From NCBI GenBank assembly GCA_965226285.1, contig CBDDCQ010000005.1:62001-126000 (forward strand): 64,000 bases of DNA. The letters run 5' to 3'. Origin of the DNA: CBDDCQ01 sp965226285 (lineage in GTDB: Bacteria; Bacteroidota; Bacteroidia; Flavobacteriales; Ichthyobacteriaceae). The translations under genes and the position numbers were made by a program. The notes under the pieces are model-generated. The model was given only the letters and a program-made list of their open reading frames with translations. It searched no databases and was not told the DNA's origin. Of the stretch, positions 56,222 through 64,000 are shown in pieces (positions within the stretch are counted from its first letter, which is position 1; every line of letters starts with the position of its first letter).

Positions 56222-57460
56222 CTAAATGTATTTCTCACACACTACGATATATTCAAAAAGCATTGTATTAACCTTTTTACCTCTCTTATTTGTAGGAGAA
56301 TTTTTAGAGGGCATAGCTTTATTACTTAATGCTCTTTCTATTGTAGTAATATGTTTGAAGTTGTTTTTTTCAAATTGTTCTGCGATAAACTGGTCAGTTC
56401 TTAATTGAATATTTTTTACAGTCCTATTGCCAACCACATAAAATATTTTGCCTCCTAATCTTACACTTTTAGAAACTTCACAGATTGAATTTCCTAAGTC
56501 TTGATAAAAAGCAGAAACCTCTAATGCCCTTTTCTCATCTACATTTGCAATCTCCTTAACTTGTTCCCCTATGATACTGCCATGATACAAACCATTTGAC
56601 TTTTTGCCTCCCATAAGCATTCCATCTATTTTGCGAGCATAATCTATTCCTATCCACTCATTAGATAGCGTAGAAAATTGACCATAAGCAACGGTGGTTC
56701 TACTATCTCCATAAGGGGGGCTTGTCAGAACAGCATGATAGTAATCTTTTTTAGGAGTGAATTTTGAATAGCTAACATCTACTTTTACCTTTTCTGTTAG
56801 TTTTGGAAAATACACATTTGAGTATATGAAAATAGCATCATTTAGTTTTTTAAAATAGACCTCAAAAACATCTGGATTAAAATTTAGAACATCTTCCCGT
56901 TTCATTCTATACAACTTAAACTCTTTGTTTCTTGTAAAAGAACAATCCCTCACTGTTTCAGAAAAAGAGAGTAAAAAGAAATTCCTCAAACTTTTATCTG
57001 GTATCTCAAAAATAAAATGCTTCAAAATGCTCAACTTCTGTATTACTTCTTTCGAGAACCAATAATCTATATTAGTTATTTTAGGTAATGGTAACTTACT
57101 GAGATTTTCTTCTTTTTTAACAAAATCAAAAACAGAATTTCTTAAACCAATTTTAGTTTCTATTATTCCATTAATACTAATCTTGGTAAACTTAACCCTT
57201 GAAATATGTACTGCAAGAGGGTTAATGTCGTATCCATACATTTCATTTAGTCCACAATCCAACCCACTTGCAAAAGAAGAGCCAGAACCACAATAAGGGT
57301 CTAATAACTTGCCCTTTGTTACATCAAAATCTTTCAGTAGCTTTATCCCTATTTGTGGTAACATCGTAGCAGGGTATCTGTGCAAATTAGGATACTCAGT
57401 AGCATAAGATTGATTTAAAAAATCATAGTCCTTATTTCGTTCTACGCTGTAGGACAACAT
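56222..57460 (-). CDS. Site-specific DNA methyltransferase (N4-cytosine or N6-adenine type)
   Basis: 412 residues. SAM-binding motif I is LLDPYCGSGSSFASG (residues 62-76) and the catalytic motif IV is LTSPPYGDSRTT (SPPY at 247-250). SPP[YF] is typical of N4-cytosine methyltransferases, so that class is favoured, though adenine is not excluded. The roughly 180 residues between the motifs, including CSFTRNKEFKLYRMKRED, are the probable target-recognition region. No restriction endonuclease is recognised beside it; upstream are only small proteins. It is either a solitary methyltransferase or the remnant of a restriction-modification island. It ends 200 bases from the NifU-domain gene. Confidence 0.85.
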   Translation of the reverse strand: MLSYSVERNKDYDFLNQSYATEYPNLHRYPATMLPQIGIKLLKDFDVTKGKLLDPYCGSGSSFASGLDCGLNEMYGYDINPLAVHISRVKFTKISINGIIETKIGLRNSVFDFVKKEENLSKLPLPKITNIDYWFSKEVIQKLSILKHFIFEIPDKSLRNFFLLSFSETVRDCSFTRNKEFKLYRMKREDVLNFNPDVFEVYFKKLNDAIFIYSNVYFPKLTEKVKVDVSYSKFTPKKDYYHAVLTSPPYGDSRTTVAYGQFSTLSNEWIGIDYARKIDGMLMGGKKSNGLYHGSIIGEQVKEIANVDEKRALEVSAFYQDLGNSICEVSKSVRLGGKIFYVVGNRTVKNIQLRTDQFIAEQFEKNNFKHITTIERALSNKAMPSKNSPTNKRGKKVNTMLFEYIVVCEKYI

Positions 57461-57463
57461 AAT

Positions 57464-57829
57464 TTACTTTTTTATAAAACTTATCCACTCATGAATAAAA
57501 TAGCAAAAGAGAACTATTAGATATAATTTAAAAGATGTTATAAAAGAACTGCTAAAAGCAAGACTTACCCACTCGGAGAGTTCGTAGAGTATTGACTCCT
57601 TTTCTATATATTTAATCTCTCTTAGTACTTCCGTTATTCTTTCTTGCCAATCTAGAAAATACTTACTTTTTATCATCTTTTCCATTTCAAGAGTTCCTAT
57701 TATTTGTCCACTTGAGGTAGGTGAAGATGTACATGTAATCATTATACAGTGATGAAGAATTAAAATTAAAGGAAAATAAATTATTGTTTTTCCTAAAGTC
57801 GTTAATAATAGATGTTTGAATGTTTTCAT
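57464..57829 (-). CDS. Small two-helix membrane protein of unknown function
   Basis: 121 residues, not recognised. Hydrophobic segments lie near each end (IIYFPLILILHHCIMITC and FITSFKLYLIVLFCYFI) with a charged, possibly coiled middle (KYFLDWQERITEVLREIKYIEKESILYEL). It ends 3 bases before the methyltransferase start, which suggests one transcript. It could be an effector or anchor for the methyltransferase locus, but no known domain supports that. The upstream gap to the next gene is 33 bases. Confidence 0.6.
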   Translation of the reverse strand: MKTFKHLLLTTLGKTIIYFPLILILHHCIMITCTSSPTSSGQIIGTLEMEKMIKSKYFLDWQERITEVLREIKYIEKESILYELSEWVSLAFSSSFITSFKLYLIVLFCYFIHEWISFIKK

Positions 57830-57862
57830 GCTTCTTTAATTAAAATTTCTGGATTAATTTCT

Positions 57863-58150
57863 TTAATGTTTTTTGATTAATGAATAAAATAAAATTACAG
57901 CCCATATCACATCAACAATATTCCATAATTCTCTTCCAAGAGAGATTTTAAAAATAGGGTTAATTAATATTGCTGATACAATATAAAATATAGTCCAATT
58001 ATTTCTGTTAGTTTTTAATTCAGTATATCCTAAATATGCAAAACCTATCATCCCTAAAAATCTGACTAATTGATAGTATCCATAAGGCATATCAAATAAG
58101 CAAATTAAAAATAAAATTGAAAGTATAATTTTTATAGCTTTATCAATCAT
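57863..58150 (-). CDS. DUF6804-like small membrane protein
   Basis: 95 residues with about four membrane segments. MPYGYYQLVRFLGMIGFAYLGY and RELWNIVDVIWAVILFYSL match a short Bacteroidota/Proteobacteria membrane-protein family (DUF6804, from memory). Function is unknown. It overlaps the preceding gene's stop by 4 bases (ATGA) and so is coupled to it. Confidence 0.6.
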   Translation of the reverse strand: MIDKAIKIILSILFLICLFDMPYGYYQLVRFLGMIGFAYLGYTELKTNRNNWTIFYIVSAILINPIFKISLGRELWNIVDVIWAVILFYSLIKKH

Positions 58151-58332
58151 AACTGCTCATTTACATAATCACAAATATATGATAATGGCTTTATAAACTC
58201 ACTATCTACTTTCTTTCCAATAAATGAATTATCAAAAAACTTAAACATTCCTCTATGTTGTGGGCTGTTTATTTCATTGTAAAAATTCACAGTAGCAAAA
58301 CAAACTAATGGCATATTTTTTTGAATATTCAT
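58147..58332 (-). CDS. Small hypothetical protein
   Basis: About 61 residues from the ATG at 58332; another ATG at 58356 would overlap the TATATTTG box. It begins MNIQKNMPLVCFATVNFYNE and ends ICDYVNEQL. No domain or membrane segment is recognised. Coupling to the DUF6804-like gene is the main evidence for expression. Confidence 0.5.
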   Translation of the reverse strand: MNIQKNMPLVCFATVNFYNEINSPQHRGMFKFFDNSFIGKKVDSEFIKPLSYICDYVNEQL

Positions 58333-58353
58333 TTTTTTGGCGTATTCTATTTG

Positions 58354-58361
58354 CAAATATA
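58354..58361 (-). promoter_or_regulatory. Candidate -7 box for the 58332-56222 island
   Basis: TATATTTG on the minus strand, 22 bases upstream of the 58332 start. A TTG lies about 15 bases before it, closer than usual. Confidence 0.4.
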
Positions 58362-58422
58362 CGACAATTTTATAGACAATTACACATTGAATTTTTATCT
58401 TTTAAATTAATTTAAAAATATC

Positions 58423-58430
58423 TAAATTTG
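58423..58430 (+). promoter_or_regulatory. Candidate -7 box for the queE operon
   Basis: TAAATTTG on the plus strand, 40 bases upstream of the chosen queE ATG at 58470. It overlaps the upstream TTG codon at 58428, so that codon is not the start. Confidence 0.45.
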
Positions 58431-58469
58431 CCTGTATTTATTTTTTTACGATTTACCATCAATAAATGG

Positions 58470-59099
58470 ATGAATAAAAAAGAAATCGAATTATTAGAAA
58501 AAGGAAAAATACTGCCACTTATGGAGGAATTTTACACCATACAGGGCGAAGGTGTGCATACTGGAAAACCTGCGTATTTTCTGAGAATTGGAGGTTGTGA
58601 TATTGGATGTAAATGGTGTGATGTAAAAGAGAGTTGGGATGCAAATATTCACCCGGCAATATCTACTGATAAAATCATAGAAAATACAATAAAATACTCT
58701 GATACTGCAGTAGTAACAGGAGGTGAACCCCTTACTTGGAATATGAATTACTTAACTTCAAAACTCAAAGAAAAAAACATAAAAACACACATAGAAACCT
58801 CGGGAAGTTACAAACTTACGGGCACGTGGGATTGGATTTGCTTATCTCCTAAAAAAAATAAACCTCCTCTATATGAAATATACAAAAAAGCAAATGAACT
58901 TAAAATAATTGTATTTAACAAAAGTGATTTCTTATTTGCTGAAAAACAATCTGAAAAAGTAAGTAAAAATTGTCATTTATTTCTTCAACCAGAATGGAGT
59001 AAAAAAATACAAATGACCCCTGAAATTATAGATTATACTTTGAAAAATCCTAAATGGAAAATATCAATACAAACTCATAAAATACTTAATTTACCCTAA
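58470..59099 (+). CDS. queE: 7-carboxy-7-deazaguanine synthase QueE
   Basis: QueE, about 209 residues from the ATG at 58470; an in-frame TTG at 58428 is less likely because a TAAATTTG promoter box overlaps it. It is a radical SAM enzyme that contracts the ring of carboxytetrahydropterin for queuosine synthesis. The cluster motif CxxxCxxC is Cys43, Cys47 and Cys50 (GGCDIGCKWCDVK). PLMEEFYTIQGEGVHTGKPAYF at the start and VVTGGEPL and HIETSG later are family-typical. QueD lies at 63636 on the same strand; other queuosine genes are absent here. Confidence 0.94.
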   Translation: MNKKEIELLEKGKILPLMEEFYTIQGEGVHTGKPAYFLRIGGCDIGCKWCDVKESWDANIHPAISTDKIIENTIKYSDTAVVTGGEPLTWNMNYLTSKLKEKNIKTHIETSGSYKLTGTWDWICLSPKKNKPPLYEIYKKANELKIIVFNKSDFLFAEKQSEKVSKNCHLFLQPEWSKKIQMTPEIIDYTLKNPKWKISIQTHKILNLP

Positions 59100-59102
59100 A
59101 TT

Positions 59103-60968
59103 ATGAAAAAACTAATGCTATTTATATTTTGTTTATTTTATATATTTGCTTTTGCTCAAAATAATCAAGTAAAGGAAGCATTGAGAAAAGCAAAAAACTA
59201 CTATAGAAATGACAAAATCAAAAAAGTTATCAGAACCATAAAAAGAATAGAAAAGAAATATCCCAATGAATTAGAAATTCATCTATTTAAGGGATATGCT
59301 TATTACAACAAGATTAAAGATTACGCCAAATGCATAGAAAGTTATAAAAAAGCTCTAACGATAAAAGATAGATATGATATTCATTATAAATTAGGACTTG
59401 CCTATTACGAGATGGCTGAATATAAAAAAGCAAAAGATGAATTCAAAATATATCTTAAAAATGCTAAAGACAAAACATTAGCACTACAAAAAGTAGCTAA
59501 ATGGACAAAATACTGTGATAATGGCATTAAATTAAAAAGCAACAAACTCGACTACAAACCCAAGAACTTAGGCAAAAGTATTAATTATAAATACGATCAA
59601 TACAACCCTTATATATCTTTAGATGGTAAAGAAATCATCTATACTACCTCTAGGCTATACAAAGGTGTATTACAAGAAGATTTTTATGTAAGTAAAAAAA
59701 TAAATGGCAAGTGGAGTAAAGGAAAAAAATTAAAAGGAAAAATTAACACCCCTGGAAACGAAGGTGCTCATTGTATTTCATCTAATGGAAAATACATTAT
59801 ATTTACAGCTTGTAATAAACAAGGTGGAAGAGGGAGTTGTGATTTGTACATCAGCAAAAGAGAAAAGAAAAAATGGAGTAAACCTATTAATCTCGGAAGC
59901 AGTATAAATACCAAATCATGGGAAGGACACCCCTCTTTATCATCCAATGGTAGAACCCTTTACTTTTCAAGTAATAGACCTGGCGGTAAAGGAGGACGAG
60001 ATATTTGGATGTCTAAACTTATAGATGGTAAATGGTCAGTTCCTGCAAATATAAAAGAGATAAATACTGAAGGGGAAGAAATTTCTCCATTTATACACAC
60101 CGATGATGAAACACTATATTTCACCTCCGATGGATGGCCAGGTATGGGAAGATTAGACTTCTTTATTGCCAAAAAGAAAGAAGATGGCAGTTTTAATACT
60201 CCTTCTAACTTAGGGTACCCTATCAACTCCCCTCAAGATGAATATAGCTTAATGATTGATAAAAATGGAAAAACAGGTTATTTTTCTGCTAAAATACCTA
60301 ATAATAATTACGGCAAAATGGATATTTATTCCTTTGAACTGCCAAAAGAAAAAACTGCCAAACAATCTGCATACTTAAAAGGTAGTATCAAAGATGAAGA
60401 AGGCAATATCATTACTCATGCGAGGCTATCTATCTTTAACATAAATAACTCCAAACCGCTAATCGTAGATATAGAAAAAGGCAGTTTCTTTATTCCACTC
60501 ATCACAGATAGAAAATATGGACTACAAGTAATTTGCAAGGATTACTTAATGCACTCTGAAACCTTTGAATTTAAACCTGATTCTAAATTAGAAATAGAAA
60601 AAGACATCATATTAAAGAAAATTAAAAAAGATGTAAAAATCAAACTAAAAAACATCTACTTTGAATCTGGAAAATCTGAACTAAAACCAGAATCCTTTAC
60701 AGAATTAGAAAAACTATTACTATTTCTCAATACAAATCCCAATGTAAAAATACAAATAGAAGGTCATACAGACAATGTAGGCAGTGAAAAAGCAAATCTT
60801 AGACTATCCGAAAAAAGAGCCAAAAATATATATGATTACCTAACCAATCAAGGTGCTAATCGTAAGAATATATCCTATAAAGGCTTTGGAGAATCAAAAC
60901 CCATAGCACCTAATGATACGCAAGAAGGCAAAGCACAGAACAGAAGAACTGAAATAAGAATACTTTAA
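59103..60968 (+). CDS. PorE-like OmpA-family protein: TPR, beta-propeller, regulatory domain, OmpA
   Basis: 621 residues with signal peptide (LFIFCLFYIFAFAQ). Domain order: TPR repeats (about 25-150, for example HYKLGLAYYEMAEYKKAKDEF), WD40/PD40-type blades (about 165-410: YNPYISLDGKEIIYTTSR, GGRGSCDLYIS, HPSLSSNGRTLYFSSN, SPFIHTDDETLYFTSDG), a CarboxypepD regulatory-like domain, and a C-terminal OmpA domain (NPNVKIQIEGHTDNVGSEKAN, LSEKRAKNIYDYL). The same order defines PorE of the type IX secretion system, which attaches the machine to peptidoglycan. The usual lipobox is not evident, so the assignment is by architecture; other OmpA/PD40 proteins are the alternative. It follows queE by 3 bases. 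Confidence 0.75.
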   Translation: MKKLMLFIFCLFYIFAFAQNNQVKEALRKAKNYYRNDKIKKVIRTIKRIEKKYPNELEIHLFKGYAYYNKIKDYAKCIESYKKALTIKDRYDIHYKLGLAYYEMAEYKKAKDEFKIYLKNAKDKTLALQKVAKWTKYCDNGIKLKSNKLDYKPKNLGKSINYKYDQYNPYISLDGKEIIYTTSRLYKGVLQEDFYVSKKINGKWSKGKKLKGKINTPGNEGAHCISSNGKYIIFTACNKQGGRGSCDLYISKREKKKWSKPINLGSSINTKSWEGHPSLSSNGRTLYFSSNRPGGKGGRDIWMSKLIDGKWSVPANIKEINTEGEEISPFIHTDDETLYFTSDGWPGMGRLDFFIAKKKEDGSFNTPSNLGYPINSPQDEYSLMIDKNGKTGYFSAKIPNNNYGKMDIYSFELPKEKTAKQSAYLKGSIKDEEGNIITHARLSIFNINNSKPLIVDIEKGSFFIPLITDRKYGLQVICKDYLMHSETFEFKPDSKLEIEKDIILKKIKKDVKIKLKNIYFESGKSELKPESFTELEKLLLFLNTNPNVKIQIEGHTDNVGSEKANLRLSEKRAKNIYDYLTNQGANRKNISYKGFGESKPIAPNDTQEGKAQNRRTEIRIL

Positions 60969-60974
60969 CCTAAG

Positions 60975-62426
60975 ATGAATATAGACTACAATAAGTATGA
61001 ATCCATTATAGGATTAGAAGTTCATATACAATTAAATACTAAAAGTAAGGCTTATTGTTCAGATGCTACTACATTTGGAGCAAAGTCTAATACCAATATA
61101 AGTCCCATATCACTCGGGCACCCTGGAACACTACCCAAACCTAATAAAAAAGTCATAGAATACGCCGTGAGGTTAGGAATTGCTTGCGAGTGTGATATAA
61201 CGGAAGTAAATGAATATGCCCGAAAAAATTACTTTTACGCAGATTTACCTAAAGGGTATCAAATTACCCAAGATACCACACCCATTTGTAGGGGTGGAAA
61301 AATTTTGATACAAGATCATGGAGTTACAAAAGCCATTAATCTCACCAGAATACACATGGAAGAAGACTCGGGAAAAAGCATTCACGATATAGACCCTTTC
61401 TACTCTTTAATAGATTTAAATAGAGCTGGTATCCCTCTGTTAGAAGTAGTATCAGAACCTGATTTTAGGTCTGCTGAACAAGCGTATCAATTTCTAACGG
61501 AACTGCGTAAACTCGTAAGGTACCTCAACATATCTGACGGAAATATGGAAGAGGGAAGTTTAAGATGTGATGCTAATATATCCATAAGACCCAAAAAGCA
61601 AAAAGAGTTCGGCACCAAAGTAGAAGTAAAAAATATGAACTCTATGAGCAATGTAAAAAAAGCCATAGAATACGAAGTAAAAAGGCAAATAAAAGCAAAT
61701 GAAATAGGAGAAACTATTTACCAAGAAACACGAACTTGGGACGCTCTAAATTCTAAAACTTTAGTAATGCGTACCAAAGAAGACAGCCATGATTACAGAT
61801 ATTTCCCAGAACCTGACATACAGCCATTAACCGTAACTCAAGAATATATAGAACAAGCAAAAAATAACCTACCTCCATTACCTAATGAACTAATCCAAAA
61901 ATATACTCAAAAGTTAGGTCTCTCTCTATACGATGCTCAGGTAATTACTGAAACCAAAGAAATAGCCTTATACTTTGAAGAACTTATAAAACATACCAAA
62001 AACATAAAGATAGCTGCTAACTGGATGATGGGCAGTATCAAATCTTATCTAAACAAGAAATCTATAACCATATTAGAATTTCCTATAAAACCAGAGAAAA
62101 TAGCCAAACTTATATCTATTATAGAACAAAGGAAAGTAAGTAACTCTGTAGCAACACAGAAGTTATTCCCTCAAATGTTACAAAACCCTGAATCATCACC
62201 TCTAAAATTAGCAGAAGATATGAATTTATTACAACAAAGTGATAAAACTATTTTAAGGGAATTTATAAAACAGGTAATCGAAAAACACCCCGAAAAAGTA
62301 AAGGAGTACAAAAATGGAAAAAAAGGAGTTCTGGGATTATTTATGGGAGAAGTGATGAAACTATCTAAAGGAAAAGCAGATCCTAAAATTGCCAATAAGC
62401 TAGTAATGCAAGCACTAGAAAATTAA
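60975..62426 (+). CDS. gatB: Aspartyl/glutamyl-tRNA amidotransferase subunit B
   Basis: GatB, 483 residues, normal length. It converts Glu-tRNA-Gln (and Asp-tRNA-Asn) to the amide with GatA and GatC. IGLEVHIQLNTKSKAYCSD, HPGTLPKPNKK, DLPKGYQITQDTTPI, HMEEDSGKSIHD, LIDLNRAGIPLLEVVSEPD and EGSLRCDANISI are all present, and the C-terminal GatB/Yqey tail ends the protein. GatA and GatC genes are not in the window. It overlaps hemW by one base, implying coupling. Confidence 0.96.
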   Translation: MNIDYNKYESIIGLEVHIQLNTKSKAYCSDATTFGAKSNTNISPISLGHPGTLPKPNKKVIEYAVRLGIACECDITEVNEYARKNYFYADLPKGYQITQDTTPICRGGKILIQDHGVTKAINLTRIHMEEDSGKSIHDIDPFYSLIDLNRAGIPLLEVVSEPDFRSAEQAYQFLTELRKLVRYLNISDGNMEEGSLRCDANISIRPKKQKEFGTKVEVKNMNSMSNVKKAIEYEVKRQIKANEIGETIYQETRTWDALNSKTLVMRTKEDSHDYRYFPEPDIQPLTVTQEYIEQAKNNLPPLPNELIQKYTQKLGLSLYDAQVITETKEIALYFEELIKHTKNIKIAANWMMGSIKSYLNKKSITILEFPIKPEKIAKLISIIEQRKVSNSVATQKLFPQMLQNPESSPLKLAEDMNLLQQSDKTILREFIKQVIEKHPEKVKEYKNGKKGVLGLFMGEVMKLSKGKADPKIANKLVMQALEN

Positions 62427-63553
62427 TGAGCGGAATATATATTCATATTCCTTTTTGCAAACAAAAATGCAATTACTGTAATTTCCATTTTTCTACCTCT
62501 ACCAAATATGCAAAAGCTATGGTCAATAGCATTTGCAGAGAACTCATTATAAGAAAAGATGAACTCCAAAAAGAAACGATAAACACCATATACTTTGGCG
62601 GTGGCACCCCTACCCTATTATCTACAAATGAAATAGAAAAAATCTTATATACTATATTTGATTTCTACAAAGTAACTGACCAACCAGAAATTACTATAGA
62701 GGGAAACCCTGATGATTTTTCCCCTGTAAAAGTAAAACAACTTAACAATTTAAAATTCAATAGATTGAGCATTGGCATACAGTCCTTTTACGATAATGAT
62801 TTAAAATATATGAATAGATTACACAACAGCAGAGAAGCCATCAATAGCATTTTATCTGCTCAAAAATATGGATTTGAAAATATCAATATAGATCTAATCT
62901 ACGGTGTACCTACTTGCCCACATTCACAATGGAAAAAAAACCTATCCAAAGCATTTGAACTCAATATACCTCATATCTCTGCCTACGCCCTCACTATAGA
63001 AGAAAAAACTCCTTTAGAATACTATATAAAAAAAGGCAAGTTGCAAAATATAAATGAAATACATCAATCTGAACAATTTCATATTTTAATTGCACACACG
63101 CAAAAAAATAATTTTATACAATACGAAATATCTAATTTTGGAAAGAAAGGCTACTTCTCAAAACACAATACCAACTACTGGAAAGGAGTAAAATATATAG
63201 GAGTAGGTCCCTCTGCACACTCCTTTAGTGGTACACACCGAAGTTATAATATATATAACAATCTTAAATACATCAAGAGTTTAGAACAAGAGCTACTGCC
63301 TTCTACCATAGAAAAACTTAGCAAAACTGATAAATTTAATGAATATATTATGTTAGGATTGCGTACTATTTGGGGAATTGACAAGAAATATGTAATAGAG
63401 AACTTTGGAACTCAATACTATACAAAACTAGAAAAAAACATAAAACAATACCATGCTATGAACCTTATATCCAAAGATGAGAAAGGTTTTAAAATAACCG
63501 AAAAAGGTAAATTTTTGTGTGATGGAATTGCATCTAAATTATTTATGGCATAA
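62426..63553 (+). CDS. hemW: Radical SAM heme chaperone HemW
   Basis: HemW, 375 residues. The cluster motif CxxxCxxC is Cys11, Cys15 and Cys18 (PFCKQKCNYCNFHF); the extra fourth cysteine of true coproporphyrinogen oxidase HemN is absent, which favours HemW, a heme-binding radical SAM protein. YFGGGTPTLLS, EGNPDDFSP, RLSIGIQSFYDNDLKYMNRLHN, NIDLIYGVP and the C-terminal HemN-like domain (MLGLRTIWGIDKKYV) are present. It is coupled to gatB. Confidence 0.93.
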   Translation: MSGIYIHIPFCKQKCNYCNFHFSTSTKYAKAMVNSICRELIIRKDELQKETINTIYFGGGTPTLLSTNEIEKILYTIFDFYKVTDQPEITIEGNPDDFSPVKVKQLNNLKFNRLSIGIQSFYDNDLKYMNRLHNSREAINSILSAQKYGFENINIDLIYGVPTCPHSQWKKNLSKAFELNIPHISAYALTIEEKTPLEYYIKKGKLQNINEIHQSEQFHILIAHTQKNNFIQYEISNFGKKGYFSKHNTNYWKGVKYIGVGPSAHSFSGTHRSYNIYNNLKYIKSLEQELLPSTIEKLSKTDKFNEYIMLGLRTIWGIDKKYVIENFGTQYYTKLEKNIKQYHAMNLISKDEKGFKITEKGKFLCDGIASKLFMA

Positions 63554-63581
63554 AAATAAAATAACATCTTTATATTTTGCT

Positions 63582-63589
63582 TATTTTTG
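63582..63589 (+). promoter_or_regulatory. Candidate -7 box for queD
   Basis: TATTTTTG on the plus strand, 47 bases before the queD start. No clear -33 TTG at the usual distance. Confidence 0.4.
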
Positions 63590-63635
63590 TAAAGTTTTCT
63601 ATATAAAAAAATGATACTTTCTGAAAATATACATA

Positions 63636-64000
63636 ATGATAAGAGTTACAAAAGAATTTACATTTGAACTAGGGCATGCACTTTATGGATACGATGGCTT
63701 ATGTAAAAATGTACATGGACATTCCTATAAATTAGATGTTACGATAATTGGAAAAATTATAAATGACCCAAAAGACGTAAAAAACGGTATGGTTATGGAT
63801 TTTTCTGATTTAAAAAAAATCGTAAAAAAACATATCGTAGATAAATTTGACCATGCCACAGTATTAAACAAAAATACTCCTCACAAAGATATTATAAAAG
63901 AACTTAACAAACACTGTGAAAAAGTAATAGAAGTAGCGTATCAACCTACTTGTGAAAATATGTTAGTAGATTTTTCTAATATATTGTTACCCAAATTGCC
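63636..64000 (+). CDS. queD: 6-carboxy-5,6,7,8-tetrahydropterin synthase (QueD), 3' end outside window
   Basis: The first 121 codons of a QueD/6-pyruvoyl-tetrahydropterin synthase-like protein, running off the right edge. The zinc histidines are His14 (ELGHALYG), and His27 and His29 (NVHGHSYKLDV); the catalytic Cys23 is in GLCKN. VMDFSDLKKIVKK and FDHATVLNK are family-typical. It makes the substrate for QueE, which is upstream on the same strand, so this region contributes to queuosine synthesis. The start follows the ATG at 63636, as the upstream bases do not continue the frame. Confidence 0.9.
   Translation, partial: MIRVTKEFTFELGHALYGYDGLCKNVHGHSYKLDVTIIGKIINDPKDVKNGMVMDFSDLKKIVKKHIVDKFDHATVLNKNTPHKDIIKELNKHCEKVIEVAYQPTCENMLVDFSNILLPKL

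Noticed and set aside
58428..58469. TTG at 58428 as queE start
   Set aside because: It overlaps a TAAATTTG promoter box and would add residues without family homology; the ATG at 58470 matches the family start.
1..64000. tRNA, rRNA, transposase and riboswitch genes
   Set aside because: I looked through the intergenic regions for cloverleaf arms, rRNA signatures and transposase motifs and recognised none; a tRNAscan-SE and Rfam search would be decisive.

Overview
The window looks like chromosome of a low-GC member of the Bacteroidota, most likely order Flavobacteriales. The evidence is the TAnnTTTG-type -7 promoter boxes, the absence of clear Shine-Dalgarno sequences, type IX secretion (T9SS) proteins, and lineage-typical genes (DUF4270 lipoprotein, a GlgA-like half protein, DUF5683, an SprE/PorW-like TPR lipoprotein, BspA-like leucine-rich-repeat lipoproteins). 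The species cannot be fixed from the sequence; a fish-pathogen-like genome such as Ichthyobacterium is only a guess. No rRNA, tRNA, CRISPR array or intact insertion sequence was recognised.

Layout. 1-2650 is a restriction-modification-like island on the minus strand: a GHKL (Bergerat-fold) ATPase that runs off the left edge, an overlapping C5-cytosine methyltransferase, and a scar in which the start of a tyrosine recombinase is joined to the tail of an XRE-type regulator. 2741-5212 holds mnmE and ychF. 5321-6852 is a defence-type reverse transcriptase split at a 12-base homopolymer just before its YRDD catalytic motif. 6923-9446 holds a flippase-like membrane protein and panD-panC. A forward operon at 9652-15546 carries a GlgA-like protein, a DUF4270 lipoprotein, a double UspA protein, a CPA2 antiporter and a Wzi-like outer-membrane protein.

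15932-19567, 40063-43908 and 44237-46900 are three paralogous lipoproteins made of tandem modules of roughly 90 residues plus C-terminal BspA-type leucine-rich repeats. Palindromic G/C-rich repeats follow each one, and copies 1 and 2 share a tract of about 440 bases that looks identical. Between them, on the minus strand, lie dsbD, tilS, an O-methyltransferase, an M16 protease, DUF5683, parB-parA (21887-27350); a frame-disrupted atpZ, a bactofilin, SprE/PorW and a T9SS-sorted beta-propeller protein (27360-33478); the translation genes rplM-rpsI-rpsB-tsf (33591-36181); two family-2 glycosyltransferases and kdsB (36277-39763).

47056-56021 (minus) carries an M23 peptidase, a frame-shifted O-antigen ligase, an orphan response regulator coupled to rnz, pyrB-pyrR, a 2-oxoacid oxidoreductase alpha subunit without its beta partner, and a NifU-domain protein. 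56222-58332 is a small accessory island: a solitary SPPY-type DNA methyltransferase and three small proteins. 58470-64000 is forward and housekeeping: queE, a PorE-like OmpA protein, gatB, hemW and a partial queD.

Three genes (reverse transcriptase, atpZ, O-antigen ligase) are each broken by one base in or beside a short homopolymer. They may be phase-variable, decayed, read through slippage, or sequencing errors. The most system-like candidates are the Dcm-GHKL ATPase pair and the slippage-split reverse transcriptase.
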